In this document: positions 1 through 11,754 of the stretch, piece by piece
Numbering within the stretch: position 1 is the first letter of the stretch
Layout of the letters: each line of letters starts with the position of its first letter
NCBI GenBank assembly: GCA_009731375.1
Contig: BJOX01000244.1
Location: forward strand, 672,408-736,407
Origin: Paulinella micropora
Lineage: Eukaryota; Cercozoa; Imbricatea; Euglyphida
Direction of reading: 5' to 3'
Length of the DNA stretch: 64,000 bases
Notes under the pieces: model-generated
The model's database searches: none
What the model was told of the DNA's origin: nothing
The model's input: the letters and a program-made list of their open reading frames with translations, nothing else
Program-made: the position numbers and the translations under genes

Positions 1-554
1 TTTTTTTTTTTTTTTTTTTTTTTTTTTTTTCCTTTTCTTTTCTGTTCTTTTCACAGTCTTGTTTTCTTTGACACGGTCTTTGCTTGTTAGTATGTGCATC
101 AGGATGCATAGTTGTCATCATACAGCAAGCCCTAAAATTGACAGAGCTTACTTGCGCTTCTTGATCATGACAGTATTTGAGCGGCATCCTCGTGCCGTAC
201 AATTATTATTGTAGTGTGACCACAGTGAAGACGACGCACAAGGATAGCTAGATCTATCGATATTCTTGGTGAGTTTTCCCTTTTCGATGAGTTTTCCCCC
301 GCTTCAAAACCAGAGCAAAATCGGCAAATTTTTGTGATGGACGCAATCATGGATTCGCTGATTTGCTCTGGTGGTGCGGCGTGGGAAGCTCAACGAAAAA
401 TCGGGTGTGTAGAGCGAGTCATGTTGGCCTATCTAATATGACCTGATCACTGCGCGCAAACTGCTGCTAGTCGGTGTTCGTTTGTTTGTTTGTTGGTTTG
501 TTTTGTTTCAACAGTAGTATATTGGGTAGCACAGACAGCCGAGTCACGTCGACA

Positions 555-586
<32 letters not shown>

Positions 587-760
587 CATGCTGTGAGCGC
601 GCGGAAGAAATGACTTCCAAGGACGTTCGACTTGATATTCACGGGGGACAAACGCTCAGAATTGCAGTCTATTTTTTGCCAAAGTTTCTCGAAAATTACG
701 GCAAGAAATTGTGGCGAATTCTAAGGAGTCCCATGTGATGCTTGTGCTGAATGTGTGCAG

Positions 761-1144
761 ATCCACAGCCCCTTCCTTACAGCAAGTATCTCTTTTACTA
801 CCCGGCCCTCAATACCAGTGGCTTTTTCGAGTTCACCGACCCATCCATCACCTACTGCGCAAGCTTGGACGCGCCTGGATTCTTGCCCAACTATTACACC
901 AAGAGCCTGGTGCCAGGCCAGCCGTACTTGGGATGCGCACAGCTGACCACCTTCACGTCCAACAGCCTAGAGGGAATCGCTATATTTCAGAACAATGCTT
1001 GCGACGCCTATTTAGGAAGGTTGGGTCTTGGTTACTACCAAACGGTTCAAACCGCCCCTGGCCTCTACGCTCTGGTTGCGCTGTCCGACCCATGTCCTGG
1101 GCGGCGGGGGTTGATAGAGAATTCAACGGGCACATTTGTCCCAG
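761..1144 (+). CDS. Exon A1, A-type module
   Basis: The exon follows a tgtgtgcag acceptor and encodes about 127 codons with 2 bases before and 1 after (phase 1-1). Landmarks are PLPYSKYLFYYP near the start, the FTDPSITYC and GFLPNYY motifs, a QTAPG motif and a final SDPC. Four cysteines (TYC, GC, AC, DPC) could form two disulfides, and NTS and NST sequons are present. I do not recognise the family. The donor is odd: phase requires GTCTTA after CCAG, while a consensus-like GTGAGC sits seven bases further on in the wrong phase. The diverged copy A7 has the better CCAG/GTGAGG donor, so the array copies may splice weakly here. Confidence 0.6.
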
Positions 1145-1283
1145 GTCTTATGTGAGCTTGCTGTGCATCTATCTATTTCTTTACTTATTTATCTGATCTG
1201 AGCTTACGTGTATCTTTGTGCGAACAGGACAATCTGAGCAGTTCTCACGGGTACATAAGGGAATACTTGTGGTTTGTGTGCAG

Positions 1284-1673
1284 TGAACCTCCCCATACCC
1301 TTCGGTGGGTATTTCTTTGACTTCCCCGGTTTTAATACCAGCGGTTTGTTCATGTTCACCAACCCATCCTTCACCTACTGCGCCAACATCAGCGTGCCTG
1401 GATTCGTGCCCAACTATTACACCAACAGCCTGGTGCCGGGTTTTCCGGGGGATGGATGTGGCCAGTTCACCGCTGATTGCAATGGCAGCCTAGATGGAAC
1501 CGTTGTGTTTCAAAACAATAATTGCAACGCTTTTGTGAGCAGCGGGTTGGGTCTGGGAACCTACCGAACCCTTCAAACCGCCCCTGGCATCTATAGTGTG
1601 GTTCTGGTGTCCGACCCGTGTCATCCTCGAAAGGCCTTTCTACAGGGAGCATCGGGCAGCCTCGTTCCATCAA
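1284..1673 (+). CDS. Exon B1, B-type module
   Basis: This is a homologue of the A module (PIPFGGYFFDFPGFNTSG near the start, then FTNPSFTYC, GFVPNYY, QTAPGIYS and SDPC). The phase is 1-1, with a good GTGAGA donor after CCATCAA. Its acceptor is tgtgtgcag, the same site as in exon A. It lacks the roughly 107-base insertion found before every later B exon, so it represents the ancestral arrangement. It is also the most diverged B copy in the array. Confidence 0.6.
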
Positions 1674-1745
1674 GTGAGACCACTATCTCTGCTGCCTTTT
1701 TATTTACTGGTCTTTTCATTTGATTTTCTTTCCTTTGCATGTCCT

Positions 1746-1805
<60 letters not shown>

Positions 1806-1930
1806 NNNNNNNNNNNNNNNNNNNNNNNNNNNNNNNNNNNNNNNNNNNNNNNNNNNNNNNNNNNNNNNNNNNNNNNNNNNNNNNNNNNNNNNNNNNNNNN
1901 NNNNNNNNNNNNNNNNNNNNNNNNNNNNNN
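1806..1930. other. Assembly gap (125 N) after a poly-T run
   Basis: The N run follows an uninterrupted T tract that begins near 1750, in the intron between B1 and A2. The gap probably hides most of a unit, because the B-to-A spacing is much shorter here than elsewhere in the array. Confidence 0.99.
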
Positions 1931-1935
1931 TGCAG

Positions 1936-2319
1936 ATCCACAGCCCCTTCCTTACAGCAAGTATCTCTTTTACTACCCGGCCCTCAATACCAGTGGCTTT
2001 TTCGAGTTCACCGACCCATCCATCACCTACTGCGCAAGCTTGGACGCGCCTGGATTCTTGCCCAACTATTACACCAAGAGCCTGGTGCCAGGCCAGCCGT
2101 ACTTGGGATGCGCACAGCTGACCACCTTCACGTCCAACAGCCTAGAGGGAATCGCTATATTTCAGAACAATGCTTGCGACGCCTATTTAGGAAGGTTGGG
2201 TCTTGGTTACTACCAAACGGTTCAAACCGCCCCTGGCCTCTACGCTCTGGTTGCGCTGTCCGACCCATGTCCTGGGCGGCGGGGGTTGATAGAGAATTCA
2301 ACGGGCACATTTGTCCCAG
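1936..2319 (+). CDS. Exon A2, A-type module
   Basis: Its module sequence matches A1, with phase 1-1 and a tgcag acceptor directly after the gap. It has the same weak GTCTTA donor context. Confidence 0.6.
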
Positions 2320-2457
2320 GTCTTATGTGAGCTTGCTGTCCATCTATCTATTTCTTCATTTATTTATCTGATCTGAGCTTACGTGTATCTTTGTGCGAAC
2401 AGAACAATCTGAGCAGTTCTCACGAGTACATAAGGGAATACTTGTGGTTTGTGTGCA

Positions 2458-2564
2458 GTGCATGTGCATGATATCATACGTGCATAACTTAGATGTGCCT
2501 GCCTGTCAGCGCGAGCGCTAATTTATAATAGTACAATGGTTCAATACATGTATGCAACGTACAG
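2458..2564 (+). repeat. About 107-base insertion that replaced the B-exon acceptor
   Basis: In B1 the exon follows tgtgtgcag directly. In this and all later units the same tgtgtgcag is followed by about 107 extra bases (with tgcatgtgcatgatatcat and agcgcgagcgct stretches) that end in a new acceptor, cgtacag. Exon phase is preserved. The insertion is present in B2 to B6, so it predates the amplification. Confidence 0.7.
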
Positions 2565-2948
2565 GCCTCCCCATACCCTTCGGTGGATATTTCTATGACC
2601 TCCCCGGTGTTAATGCCAGCGGTTTGTTCATGTTCACCGACCCATCCTTCACCTACTGCGCCAACATCACCGTGCCTGGATTCGTGCCCAACTATTACGC
2701 CAGCAGCCTGGTGCCGGGCTATTCGTTTCGGGGATGTATCCAGTTCACCACCGATGGAAATGGCAGCCTAACTGGAACCGCTGTGTTTCAGTTGAATGAT
2801 TGCAACGCTTTTGCGAGCGGGTTGGGTCTGGGAACCTACCGGAACGTTGAAACCGCCCCTGGCATCTATAGTCTGGTTCTGGTGTCCGACCCGTGTCCTC
2901 TTCGACAGGCATTTATACAGGGAGCATCGGGCAGCCTCGTTCCATCAA
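2565..2948 (+). CDS. Exon B2, B-type module
   Basis: The 384-base, phase 1-1 exon sits between the cgtacag acceptor and a GTGAGC donor. It carries the FTDPSFTYC, GFVPNYY, ETAPGIYS and SDPC motifs. It differs from B3 to B6 by a few substitutions (for example NAS instead of NTS near the start, which keeps a free Asn but loses the sequon). Confidence 0.6.
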
Positions 2949-3337
2949 GTGAGCCCACTATCTTTGCTTTGTTTTCATTTTTTGGTCTGTTGATTTTGCG
3001 TCATGTTGGGCTCTTCTCCTGCTCCGTGCTGTTCTTTTCATTTTCTGTCCTTTTCATATGTCCTGTTCTTTCTTTTTCTGTCTTTCTGTTCTTTACACAG
3101 TCTTGTCTTTTCACGGTCTTTTCTTATTATGTGCATCAGGATGCATAGTTGTCATCATACAGCAAGCCCAAAAAGTGACAGAGCTTACTTGCGCTTCTTG
3201 ATCATGACAGTATTTGAGCGGCATCCTCGTGCAGTACAATTATTATTGTAGTGTGACCACAGTGAAGACGACGCACAAGGATAGCTAGATCTTTCTGGTG
3301 AGTTTTCCCTTTTCGATGAGTTTTCCCCCGCTTCAAA

Positions 3338-3401
3338 ACCAGAGCAAAATCGGCAAATTTTTGTGACGGACGCAATCATGGATTCGCTGATTTGCTCTGG
3401 T
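3338..3401. repeat. Conserved intronic inverted repeat (hairpin)
   Basis: Arms accagagcaaaatc and gatttgctctggt flank a loop of about 37 bases. The same structure occurs once per unit (for example 309-372) and survives in the diverged last unit at 12074-12128 with a shorter loop. It may be an old MITE-like insertion or an RNA hairpin in the intron. Confidence 0.75.
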
Positions 3402-3787
3402 GGTGCGGCGTGGAAAGCTCAAAGAAAAATCGGGTGTGTAGAGCGAGTCATGTTGGCCTATCTAATATGACCTGATCACTGCGCGCAAACTGCTGCTAGT
3501 CGGTGTTCGTTTGTTTGTTTGTTGGTTTGTTTTGTTTCAACAGTAGTATATTGGGTAGCACAGACAGCCGAGTCACGTCGACAGTGTGTGTGTGTGTGTG
3601 TGTGTGTGCGAGTCATGCTGTGAGCGCGCGGAAGAAATGACTTTCAAGGACGTTCGACTTGATATTCACGGGGGACAAACGCTCAGAATTGCAGTCTATT
3701 TTTTGCCAAAGTTTCTCGAAAATTACGGCAAGAAATTGTGGCGAATTCTAAGGAGTCCCATGTGGTGCTTGTGCTGAATGTGTGCAG

Positions 3788-4171
3788 ATCCACAGCCCCT
3801 TCCTTACAGCAAGTATCTCTTTTACTACCCGGCCCTCAATACCAGTGGCTTTTTCGAGTTCACCGACCCATCCATCACCTACTGCGCAAGCTTGGACGCG
3901 CCTGGATTCTTGCCCAACTATTACACCAAGAGCCTGGTGCCAGGCCAGCCGTACTTGGGATGCGCACAGCTGACCACCTTCACGTCCAACAGCCTAGAGG
4001 GAATCGCTATATTTCAGAACAATGCTTGCGACGCCTATTTAGGAAGGTTGGGTCTTGGTTACTACCAAACGGTTCAAACCGCCCCTGGCCTCTACGCTCT
4101 GGTTGCGCTGTCCGACCCATGTCCTGGGCGGCGGGGGTTGATAGAGAATTCAACGGGCACATTTGTCCCAG
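3788..4171 (+). CDS. Exon A3, A-type module
   Basis: The exon is a 384-base, phase 1-1 copy that encodes the same protein module as A1 and A2. The acceptor is tgtgtgcag. Confidence 0.6.
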
Positions 4172-4416
4172 GTCTTATGTGAGCTTGCTGTCCATCTATC
4201 TATTTCTTCATTTATTTATCTGATCTGAGCTTACGTGTATCTTTGTGCGAACAGAACAATCTGAGCAGTTCTCACGAGTACATAAGGGAATACTTGTGGT
4301 TTGTGTGCAGTGCATGTGCATGATATCATACGTGCATAACTTAGATGTGCCTGCCTGTCAGCGCGAGCGCTAATTTATAATAGTACAATGGTTCAATACA
4401 TGTATGCAACGTACAG

Positions 4417-4800
4417 GCCTCCCCATACCCTTCGGTGGATATTTCTATGACCTCCCCGGTGTTAATACCAGCGGTTTGTTCATGTTCACCGACCCATCCT
4501 TCACCTACTGCGCCAACATCACCGTGCCTGGATTCGTGCCCAACTATTACGCCAGCAGCCTGGTGCCGGGTTATCCGTTTCGGGGATGTATCCAGTTCAC
4601 CACGGATGGAAATGGCAGCCTAACTGGAACCGCTGTGTTTCAGTTGAATGATTGCAACGCTTTTGCGAGCGGGTTGGGTCTGGGAACCTACCGGAACGTT
4701 GAAACCGCCCCTGGCATCTATAGTCTGGTTCTGGTGTCCGACCCGTGTCCTCTTCGACAGGCATTTATACAGGGAGCATCGGGCAGCCTCGTTCCATCAA
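4417..4800 (+). CDS. Exon B3, B-type module
   Basis: The exon is a 384-base, phase 1-1 copy with the NTS sequon near the start. Acceptor is cgtacag and donor is GTGAGC. Confidence 0.6.
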
Positions 4801-5637
4801 GTGAGCCCACTATCTTTGCTTTGTTTTCATTTTTTGGTCTGTTGATTTTGCGTCATGTTGGGCTCTTTTCCTGCTCCGTGCTGTTCTTTTCATTTTCTGT
4901 CCTTTTCATATGTCCTGTTCTTTCTTTTTCTGTCTTTCTGTTCTTTACACAGTCTTGTCTTTTCACGGTCTTTTCTTATTATGTGCATCAGGATGCATAG
5001 TTGTCATCATACAGCAAGCCCAAAAAGTGACAGAGCTTACTTGCGCTTCTTGATCATGACAGTATTTGAGCGGCATCCTCGTGCAGTACAATTATTATTG
5101 TAGTGTGACCACAGTGAAGACGACGCACAAGGATAGCTAGATCTTTCTGGTGAGTTTTCCCTTTTCGATGAGTTTTCCCCCGCTTCAAAACCAGAGCAAA
5201 ATCGGCAAATTTTTGTGACGGACGCAATCATGGATTCGCTGATTTGCTCTGGTGGTGCGGCGTGGAAAGCTCAAAGAAAAATCGGGTGTGTAGAGCGAGT
5301 CATGTTGGCCTATCTAATATGACCTGATCACTGCGCGCAAACTGCTGCTAGTCGGTGTTCGTTTGTTTGTTTGTTGGTTTGTTTTGTTTCAACAGTAGTA
5401 TATTGGGTAGCACAGACAGCCGAGTCACGTCGAGAGTGTGTGTGTGTGTGTGTGTGTGCGAGTCATGCTGTGAGCGCGCGGAAGAAATGACTTCCAAGGA
5501 CGTTCGACTTGATATTCACGGGGGACAAACGCTCAGAATTGCAGTCTATTTTTTGCCAAAGTTTCTCGAAAATTACGGCAAGAAATTGTGGCGAATTCTA
5601 AGGAGTCCCATGTGATGCTTGTGCTGAATGTGTGCAG

Positions 5638-6021
5638 ATCCACAGCCCCTTCCTTACAGCAAGTATCTCTTTTACTACCCGGCCCTCAATACCAGTGGCT
5701 TTTTCGAGTTCACCGACCCATCCATCACCTACTGCGCAAGCTTGGACGCGCCTGGATTCTTGCCCAACTATTACACCAAGAGCCTGGTGCCAGGCCAGCC
5801 GTACTTGGGATGCGCACAGCTGACCACCTTCACGTCCAACAGCCTAGAGGGAATCGCTATATTTCAGAACAATGCTTGCGACGCCTATTTAGGAAGGTTG
5901 GGTCTTGGTTACTACCAAACGGTTCAAACCGCCCCTGGCCTCTACGCTCTGGTTGCGCTGTCCGACCCATGTCCTGGGCGGCGGGGGTTGATAGAGAATT
6001 CAACGGGCACATTTGTCCCAG
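5638..6021 (+). CDS. Exon A4, A-type module
   Basis: It is a 384-base, phase 1-1 copy, with the same module sequence as A3. Confidence 0.6.
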
Positions 6022-6266
6022 GTCTTATGTGAGCTTGCTGTCCATCTATCTATTTCTTCATTTATTTATCTGATCTGAGCTTACGTGTATCTTTGTGCGA
6101 ACAGAACAATCTGAGCAGTTCTCACGAGTACATAAGGGAATACTTGTGGTTTGTGTGCAGTGCATGTGCATGATATCATACGTGCATAACTTAGATGTGC
6201 CTGCCTGTCAGCGCGAGCGCTAATTTATAATAGTACAATGGTTCAATACATGTATGCAACGTACAG

Positions 6267-6650
6267 GCCTCCCCATACCCTTCGGTGGATATTTCTATGA
6301 CCTCCCCGGTGTTAATACCAGCGGTTTGTTCATGTTCACCGACCCATCCTTCACCTACTGCGCCAACATCACCGTGCCTGGATTCGTGCCCAACTATTAC
6401 GCCAGCAGCCTGGTGCCGGGTTATCCGTTTCGGGGATGTATCCAGTTCACCACGGATGGAAATGGCAGCCTAACTGGAACCGCTGTGTTTCAGTTGAATG
6501 ATTGCAACGCTTTTGCGAGCGGGTTGGGTCTGGGAACCTACCGGAACGTTGAAACCGCCCCTGGCATCTATAGTCTGGTTCTGGTGTCCGACCCGTGTCC
6601 TCTTCGACAGGCATTTATACAGGGAGCATCGGGCAGCCTCGTTCCATCAA
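6267..6650 (+). CDS. Exon B4, B-type module
   Basis: It is a 384-base, phase 1-1 copy, identical in encoded module to B3. Confidence 0.6.
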
Positions 6651-7288
6651 GTGAGCCCACTATCTTTGCTTTGTTTTCATTTTTTGGTCTGTTGATTTTG
6701 CGTCATGTTGGGCTCTTTTCCTGCTCCGTGCTGTTCTTTTCATTTTCTGTCCTTTTCATATGTCCTGTTCTTTCTTTTTCTGTCTTTCTGTTCTTTACAC
6801 AGTCTTGTCTTTTCACGGTCTTTTCTTATTATGTGCATCAGGATGCATAGTTGTCATCATACAGCAAGCCCAAAAAGTGACAGAGCTTACTTGCGCTTCT
6901 TGATCATGACAGTATTTGAGCGGCATCCTCGTGCAGTACAATTATTATTGTAGTGTGACCACAGTGAAGACGACGCACAAGGATAGCTAGATCTTTCTGG
7001 TGAGTTTTCCCTTTTCGATGAGTTTTCCCCCGCTTCAAAACCAGAGCAAAATCGGCAAATTTTTGTGACGGACGCAATCATGGATTCGCTGATTTGCTCT
7101 GGTGGTGCGGCGTGGAAAGCTCAAAGAAAAATCGGGTGTGTAGAGCGAGTCATGTTGGCCTATCTAATATGACCTGATCACTGCGCGCAAACTGCTGCTA
7201 GTCGGTGTTCGTTTGTTTGTTTGTTGGTTTGTTTTGTTTCAACAGTAGTATATTGGGTAGCACAGACAGCCGAGTCACGTCCGCTCGA

Positions 7289-7323
<35 letters not shown>

Positions 7324-7496
7324 TCATGCTGTGAGCGCGCGGAAGAAATGACTTCCAACGACGTTCGACTTGATATTCACGGGGGACAAACGCTCAGAAT
7401 TGCAGTCTATTTTTTGCCAAAGTTTCTCGAAAATTACGGCAAGAAATTGTGGGGAATTCTAAGGACCCATGTGATGCTTGTGCTGAATGTGTGCAG

Positions 7497-7880
7497 ATCC
7501 ACAGCCCCTTCCTTACAGCAAGTATCTCTTTTACTACCCGACCCTCAATACCAGTGGCTTTTTCGAGTTCACCGACCCATCCATCACCTACTGCGCAAGC
7601 TTGGACGCGCCTGGATTCTTGCCCAACTATTACACCAAGAGCCTGGTGCCAGGCCAGCCGTACTTGGGATGCGCACAGCTGACCACCTTCACGTCCAACA
7701 GCCTAGAGGGAATCGCTATATTTCAGAACAATGCTTGCGACGCCTATTTAGGAAGGTTGGGTCTTGGTTACTACCAAACGGTTCAAACCGCCCCTGGCCT
7801 CTACGCTCTGGTTGCGCTGTCCGACCCATGTCCTGGGCGGCGGGGGTTGATAGAGAATTCAACGGGCACATTTGTCCCAG
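7497..7880 (+). CDS. Exon A5, A-type module
   Basis: It is a phase 1-1 copy with one A-to-T change (YYPTLN instead of YYPALN). The upstream intron has small indels beside the (TG)n tract, which explains the 1859-base period. Confidence 0.6.
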
Positions 7881-8125
7881 GTCTTATGTGAGCTTGCTGT
7901 CCATCTATCTATTTCTTCATTTATTTATCTGATCTGAGCTTACGTGTATCTTTGTGCGAACAGAACAATCTGAGCAGTTCTCACGAGTACATAAGGGAAT
8001 ACTTGTGGTTTGTGTGCAGTGCATGTGCATGATATCATACGTGCATAACTTAGATGTGCCTGCCTGTCAGCGCGAGCGCTAATTTATAATAGTACAATGG
8101 TTCAATACATGTATGCAACGTACAG

Positions 8126-8509
8126 GCCTCCCCATACCCTTCGGTGGATATTTCTATGACCTCCCCGGTGTTAATACCAGCGGTTTGTTCATGTTCACCG
8201 ACCCATCCTTCACCTACTGCGCCAACATCACCGTGCCTGGATTCGTGCCCAACTATTACGCCAGCAGCCTGGTGCCGGGTTATCCGTTTCGGGGATGTAT
8301 CCAGTTCACCACGGATGGAAATGGCAGCCTAACTGGAACCGCTGTGTTTCAGTTGAATGATTGCAACGCTTTTGCGAGCGGGTTGGGTCTGGGAACCTAC
8401 CGGAACGTTGAAACCGCCCCTGGCATCTATAGTCTGGTTCTGGTGTCCGACCCGTGTCCTCTTCGACAGGCATTTATACAGGGAGCATCGGGCAGCCTCG
8501 TTCCATCAA
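8126..8509 (+). CDS. Exon B5, B-type module
   Basis: It is a 384-base, phase 1-1 copy, identical in encoded module to B3 and B4. Confidence 0.6.
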
Positions 8510-9346
8510 GTGAGCCCACTATCTTTGCTTTGTTTTCATTTTTTGGTCTGTTGATTTTGCGTCATGTTGGGCTCTTTTCCTGCTCCGTGCTGTTCTTTTC
8601 ATTTTCTGTCCTTTTCATATGTCCTGTTCTTTCTTTTTCTGTCTTTCTGTTCTTTACACAGTCTTGTCTTTTCACGGTCTTTTCTTATTATGTGCATCAG
8701 GATGCATAGTTGTCATCATACAGCAAGCCCAAAAAGTGACAGAGCTTACTTGCGCTTCTTGATCATGACAGTATTTGAGCGGCATCCTCGTGCAGTACAA
8801 TTATTATTGTAGTGTGACCACAGTGAAGACGACGCACAAGGATAGCTAGATCTTTCTGGTGAGTTTTCCCTTTTCGATGAGTTTTCCCCCGCTTCAAAAC
8901 CAGAGCAAAATCGGCAAATTTTTGTGACGGACGCAATCATGGATTCGCTGATTTGCTCTGGTGGTGCGGCGTGGAAAGCTCAAAGAAAAATCGGGTGTGT
9001 AGAGCGAGTCATGTTGGCCTATCTAATATGACCTGATCACTGCGCGCAAACTGCTGCTAGTCGGTGTTCGTTTGTTTGTTTGTTGGTTTGTTTTGTTTCA
9101 ACAGTAGTATATTGGGTAGCACAGACAGCCGAGTCACGTCGAGAGTGTGTGTGTGTGTGTGTGTGTGCGAGTCATGCTGTGAGCGCGCGGAAGAAATGAC
9201 TTCCAAGGACGTTCGACTTGATATTCACGGGGGACAAACGCTCAGAATTGCAGTCTATTTTTTGCCAAAGTTTCTCGAAAATTACGGCAAGAAATTGTGG
9301 CGAATTCTAAGGAGTCCCATGTGATGCTTGTGCTGAATGTGTGCAG

Positions 9347-9730
9347 ATCCACAGCCCCTTCCTTACAGCAAGTATCTCTTTTACTACCCGGCCCTCAATA
9401 CCAGTGGCTTTTTCGAGTTCACCGACCCATCCATCACCTACTGCGCAAGCTTGGACGCGCCTGGATTCTTGCCCAACTATTACACCAAGAGCCTGGTGCC
9501 AGGCCAGCCGTACTTGGGATGCGCACAGCTGACCACCTTCACGTCCAACAGCCTAGAGGGAATCGCTATATTTCAGAACAATGCTTGCGACGCCTATTTA
9601 GGAAGGTTGGGTCTTGGTTACTACCAAACGGTTCAAACCGCCCCTGGCCTCTACGCTCTGGTTGCGCTGTCCGACCCATGTCCTGGGCGGCGGGGGTTGA
9701 TAGAGAATTCAACGGGCACATTTGTCCCAG
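9347..9730 (+). CDS. Exon A6, A-type module
   Basis: It is a 384-base, phase 1-1 copy that matches A3 and A4. Confidence 0.6.
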
Positions 9731-9975
9731 GTCTTATGTGAGCTTGCTGTCCATCTATCTATTTCTTCATTTATTTATCTGATCTGAGCTTACGTGTATC
9801 TTTGTGCGAACAGAACAATCTGAGCAGTTCTCACGAGTACATAAGGGAATACTTGTGGTTTGTGTGCAGTGCATGTGCATGATATCATACGTGCATAACT
9901 TAGATGTGCCTGCCTGTCAGCGCGAGCGCTAATTTATAATAGTACAATGGTTCAATACATGTATGCAACGTACAG

Positions 9976-10359
9976 GCCTCCCCATACCCTTCGGTGGATA
10001 TTTCTATGACCTCCCCGGTGTTAATACCAGCGGTTTGTTCATGTTCACCGACCCATCCTTCACCTACTGCGCCAACATCACCGTGCCTGGATTCGTGCCC
10101 AACTATTACGCCAGCAGCCTGGTGCCGGGTTATCCGTTTCGGGGATGTATCCAGTTCACCACGGATGGAAATGGCAGCCTAACTGGAACCGCTGTGTTTC
10201 AGTTGAATGATTGCAACGCTTTTGCGAGCGGGTTGGGTCTGGGAACCTACCGGAACGTTGAAACCGCCCCTGGCATCTATAGTCTGGTTCTGGTGTCCGA
10301 CCCGTGTCCTCTTCGACAGGCATTTATACAGGGAGCATCGGGCAGCCTCGTTCCATCAA
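9976..10359 (+). CDS. Exon B6, B-type module
   Basis: It is a 384-base, phase 1-1 copy and the last B exon of the array. Confidence 0.6.
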
Positions 10360-11189
10360 GTGAGCCCACTATCTTTGCTTTGTTTTCATTTTTTGGTCTG
10401 TTGATTTTGCGTCATGTTGGGCTCTTCTCCTGCTCCGTGCTGTTCTTTTCATTTTCTGTCCTTTTCATATGTCCTGTTCTTTCTTTTTCTGTCTTTCTGT
10501 TCTTTACACAGTCTTGTCTTTTCACGGTCTTTTCTTATTATGTGCATCAGGATGCATAGTTGTCATCATACAGCAAGCCCAAAAAGTGACAGAGCTTACT
10601 TGCGCTTCTTGATCATGACAGTATTTGAGCGGCATCCTCGTGCAGTACAATTATTATTGTAGTGTGACCACAGTGAAGACGACGCACAAGGATAGCTAGA
10701 TCTATCGATATTTCTGGTGAGTTTTCCCTTTTCGATGAGTTTTCCCCCGCTTCAAAACCAGAGCAAAATCGGCAAATTTTTGTGACGGACGCAATCATGG
10801 ATTCGCTGATTTGCTCCGGTGGTGCGGCGTGGAAAGCTCAAAGAAAAATCGGGTGTGTAGAGCGAGTCATGTTGGCCTATCTAATATGACCTGATCACTG
10901 CGCGCAAACTGCTGCTAGTCGGTGTTTGTTTGTTGATTTGTTTGTTTCCGACAGTAGTATATTGGGTGGCACAGACAGCCGAGTCACGTCGGCAGTGTGT
11001 GTGTGTGTGCGAGTCATGCTGTGAGCGCGCGGAAAAAATGACTTCCCAGGACTTGATATTCACGGGGGACAAACGCTCAGAGTTACAGTATATATATTTT
11101 TTCCAAATTTTCTCGAAAATTACGGCAAGAAATTGGGCGAATTCTAAGGAGACCCATCATGATGTGATGCTTGTGCTGAATGTGTGCAG

Positions 11190-11561
11190 ATCCACAGCCC
11201 CTTCCTTACGGCAAGTATCTCTTTGATTTTCCTGGCTTGCTCAATTTCACCGACCCATCCATCACCTACTGCGCAAGCTTGGAAGTGCCTGGATTCTTGC
11301 CCAACTATTACATCAAGAGCCTGGTTCCATGCTACCCGTACTTGGAATGCGCACAGTTCACCGCCTTCAGGAACAGCAGCCTAGAGGGAATTGTAATATT
11401 CCAGAACAATGATTGTGACGCTTTTGTTGGCGGGTTGGGTCTTGGTTACTACCAAACGGTTCAAACCGCCCCTGGCATCTATAAACTAATTGTGGTGTCC
11501 GATCCGTGTCCTCTTCGACAGGCATTTCTACAGAATGTTTCGAGCAGATTCGTTCCACCAG
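11190..11561 (+). CDS. Exon A7, diverged A-type module
   Basis: This 372-base, phase 1-1 exon is related to A but diverged: it begins PLPYGKYLFDFPG and has lost the four-residue NTSG insert. It shares the SDPCPLRQAFLQ ending with the B type. It keeps the four cysteines and adds two (VPCYPYLEC). Its donor GTGAGG after CCACCAG is better than in the array copies. It reads in phase into X1, so it is probably the last A/B module before the discoidin-like domains. Confidence 0.6.
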
Positions 11562-11657
11562 GTGAGGCCACTCGGTTTGCTTTATACTTATTTTCTGGTC
11601 TTTCGATTCTCTGTTATTATTGGTCTTATTCATGCTTCGTGTCTTTCTTTTTCTTTT

Positions 11658-11744
<87 letters not shown>

Positions 11745-11754
11745 NNNNNNNNNN
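11745..11754. other. Assembly gap (10 N) after a long poly-T run
   Basis: The N run breaks a T tract of roughly 85 bases in the intron after A7. Confidence 0.99.

Noticed and set aside
557-738. Small frame starting in the (TG)n tract before each A exon (MTSKDVRLDIHGGQ)
   Set aside because: It is repeated only because the units are nearly identical; it lies in the intron and is altered in the diverged unit, and its splice sites are not phase-supported.
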